This document shows positions 20,557 to 21,427 of a stretch of DNA of 21,427 nt, piece by piece (within the stretch, counting starts at the first letter, position 1; every line of letters starts with the position of its first letter). The stretch lies in NCBI GenBank assembly GCA_002345145.1, contig DDVC01000130.1, positions 1 through 21,427 on the forward strand. The letters run 5' to 3'. The notes under the pieces are model-generated. The model saw only the letters and a program-made list of their open reading frames with translations. It was not told where the DNA came from and ran no database searches. The stretch comes from Bacteroidetes bacterium UBA2322. GTDB taxonomy: Bacteria; Bacteroidota; Bacteroidia; Chitinophagales; UBA2359. A program made the translations under genes and the position numbers.

Positions 20557-21427
20557 ATGATTGCTCCCATGCTCAAGTATGCGTTTTTAGTACACCATAG
20601 CCGGTATGAGCATTTTTTGCAGTCATTACAGGCATTGGGATTGGTACATATTGAAACCGTGAGCGAGCAGGTATCAGAGCAGGAAGCCTATCATTTTAAG
20701 CAGTTAAACAAGGTGCAGGAGTGTTTGCAAGCGCTCAACACTAAAAAAAACGGCATAATACCGCAGGTAAACCCATTTAACAGCCCGGCAGATTTACTAA
20801 AAGAATACGAAGATATTAGCGCCGAAGAAGCCGAGCTTAAGCGCCGGCGCAAAGAGCTGAAAACACAAATTGACCTGTTGGAACCCTGGGGCGAAATGCC
20901 CGAAACTACCCTGCAAACCCTACAACAAAACCAGGTTTACCTGCACTTTTACCAGTGCAATGAACACGATTTTTTGGATACATGGCAAACCGAACAACAC
21001 CTGCAAATAATAACCCAACAAAACGGTAAAATCTACTTTGTTATCATTAGCCGGCAGCCCGATGCCCCAAGTTTGCACGGTGCCGAGTGGGTAAAACTGC
21101 CCACCTTAAACAGGCAAGCCCTCAAACAGCAGTTAAAAGAAGTGCAAAACCGCCTTAGCGTGGAGCTGCCTGCTGCTTACAGCAAAATGGTGGCTTACAA
21201 ACACCTGCTCCAGCAGTATGCCTACCAATTAGAAGATGAACTTGCCCTGCTGCACACCCACCGGCAAACAACACCCGCTGCCAATGGAAAAATAATGCTG
21301 CTCAACGTTTGGCTGCCCCAAAAAGATGCGCCGCAGTTTAAAGAATGGTTAAAGCAAACCGATGCCTTTTACCTTAAAGAAAAACCCACCCCCAAAACGC
21401 CTAATGTGCCTATTCTGTTGCAAAACA
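20557..21427 (+). CDS. atpI: V-type ATPase subunit I, 5' part (cut by window edge)
   Basis: ATG 20557 opens 290 complete codons that run off the right edge. The start MIAPMLKYAFLVHHSRYEHF and then LQALGLVHIETVSEQVSEQE match the N-terminal cytoplasmic part of V/A-ATPase subunit I (the 'a' subunit). Coiled-coil segments follow (EDISAEEAELKRRRKELKTQIDLLEPWGEM and LKQQLKEVQNRLSVELPAAY). They are followed by a mixed alpha/beta segment ending near MLLNVWLPQKDAPQFKEWL. The membrane half of the protein would be beyond the window. Subunit I joins the stator to the rotor ring and forms the ion half-channels. A second ATG at 20569 is possible, but the MI-x-PM start fits the family. It is on the same strand as B and D and is separated from D by the heptamer array. 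Confidence 0.93.
   Translation, partial: MIAPMLKYAFLVHHSRYEHFLQSLQALGLVHIETVSEQVSEQEAYHFKQLNKVQECLQALNTKKNGIIPQVNPFNSPADLLKEYEDISAEEAELKRRRKELKTQIDLLEPWGEMPETTLQTLQQNQVYLHFYQCNEHDFLDTWQTEQHLQIITQQNGKIYFVIISRQPDAPSLHGAEWVKLPTLNRQALKQQLKEVQNRLSVELPAAYSKMVAYKHLLQQYAYQLEDELALLHTHRQTTPAANGKIMLLNVWLPQKDAPQFKEWLKQTDAFYLKEKPTPKTPNVPILLQN

Overview
The window reads as a chromosomal piece of a free-living or environmental Bacteroidota bacterium (class not resolved; Chitinophagia or Saprospiria-like would fit). The grounds are: repeated TAnnTTTG -7 promoter elements; A/T-rich leaders without Shine-Dalgarno sequences; a relic of a type IX secretion C-terminal sorting domain; secreted-protein and lipoprotein styles typical of the phylum; and a V/A-type ATPase whose B, D and I subunits look like the Bacteroidota version. 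No rRNA, tRNA, integrase, transposase or CRISPR array was seen. The window is housekeeping and accessory chromosome with unusually rich intergenic repeats.

Layout. 1-2316 (minus): a MoxR-like AAA+ ATPase followed by a HEAT-repeat protein that runs off the left edge. 2633-4982 (plus): a helical protein of unknown function and an alpha/beta hydrolase. 4983-5498: a convergent gap filled by a MITE-like element, an interspersed repeat and a heptamer array. 5499-7060 (minus): an RlmK-like 23S rRNA methyltransferase and an unknown protein. 7251-7412 (plus): a tiny lipoprotein. 7413-7906: a repeat-filled gap. 7907-10143 (minus): a secreted modular protein, a winged-helix regulator and a DgkA-family lipid kinase. 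10271-12156 (plus): fructosamine kinase-like protein and MBL-fold hydrolase. 12472-13554 (plus): an uncharacterised protein with a kinase-like motif layout. 13644-13814: an orphan sorting-domain remnant. 13916-16908 (plus): argS and a UbiA-family prenyltransferase. 17136-21427 (plus): an ArsA/Get3-like ATPase, then V-type ATPase subunits B, D and I (I is cut by the right edge).

How parts work together. B, D and I are parts of one rotary ATPase: B is the non-catalytic head subunit, D the central rotor shaft, I the membrane stator. The catalytic A subunit and the E stalk subunit are not upstream of B within this window, so that operon is rearranged or split. The MoxR ATPase and HEAT protein form a likely functional pair. 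The other genes look independent.

The strongest non-gene signal is in the gaps. Most longer intergenic regions carry in-phase seven-base repeat arrays (units such as AACTCCT, AACTCAT, GAATTAT, CACTAAC, TAACCAC, GTGAAAA) that often begin or end at a stop codon. They are mixed with two dispersed repeat families, two copies of an ACGCACGG/CCGTGCGT-type palindrome and one MITE-like inverted-repeat element. The most unusual case is a 27-unit heptamer stretch between V-ATPase subunits D and I.
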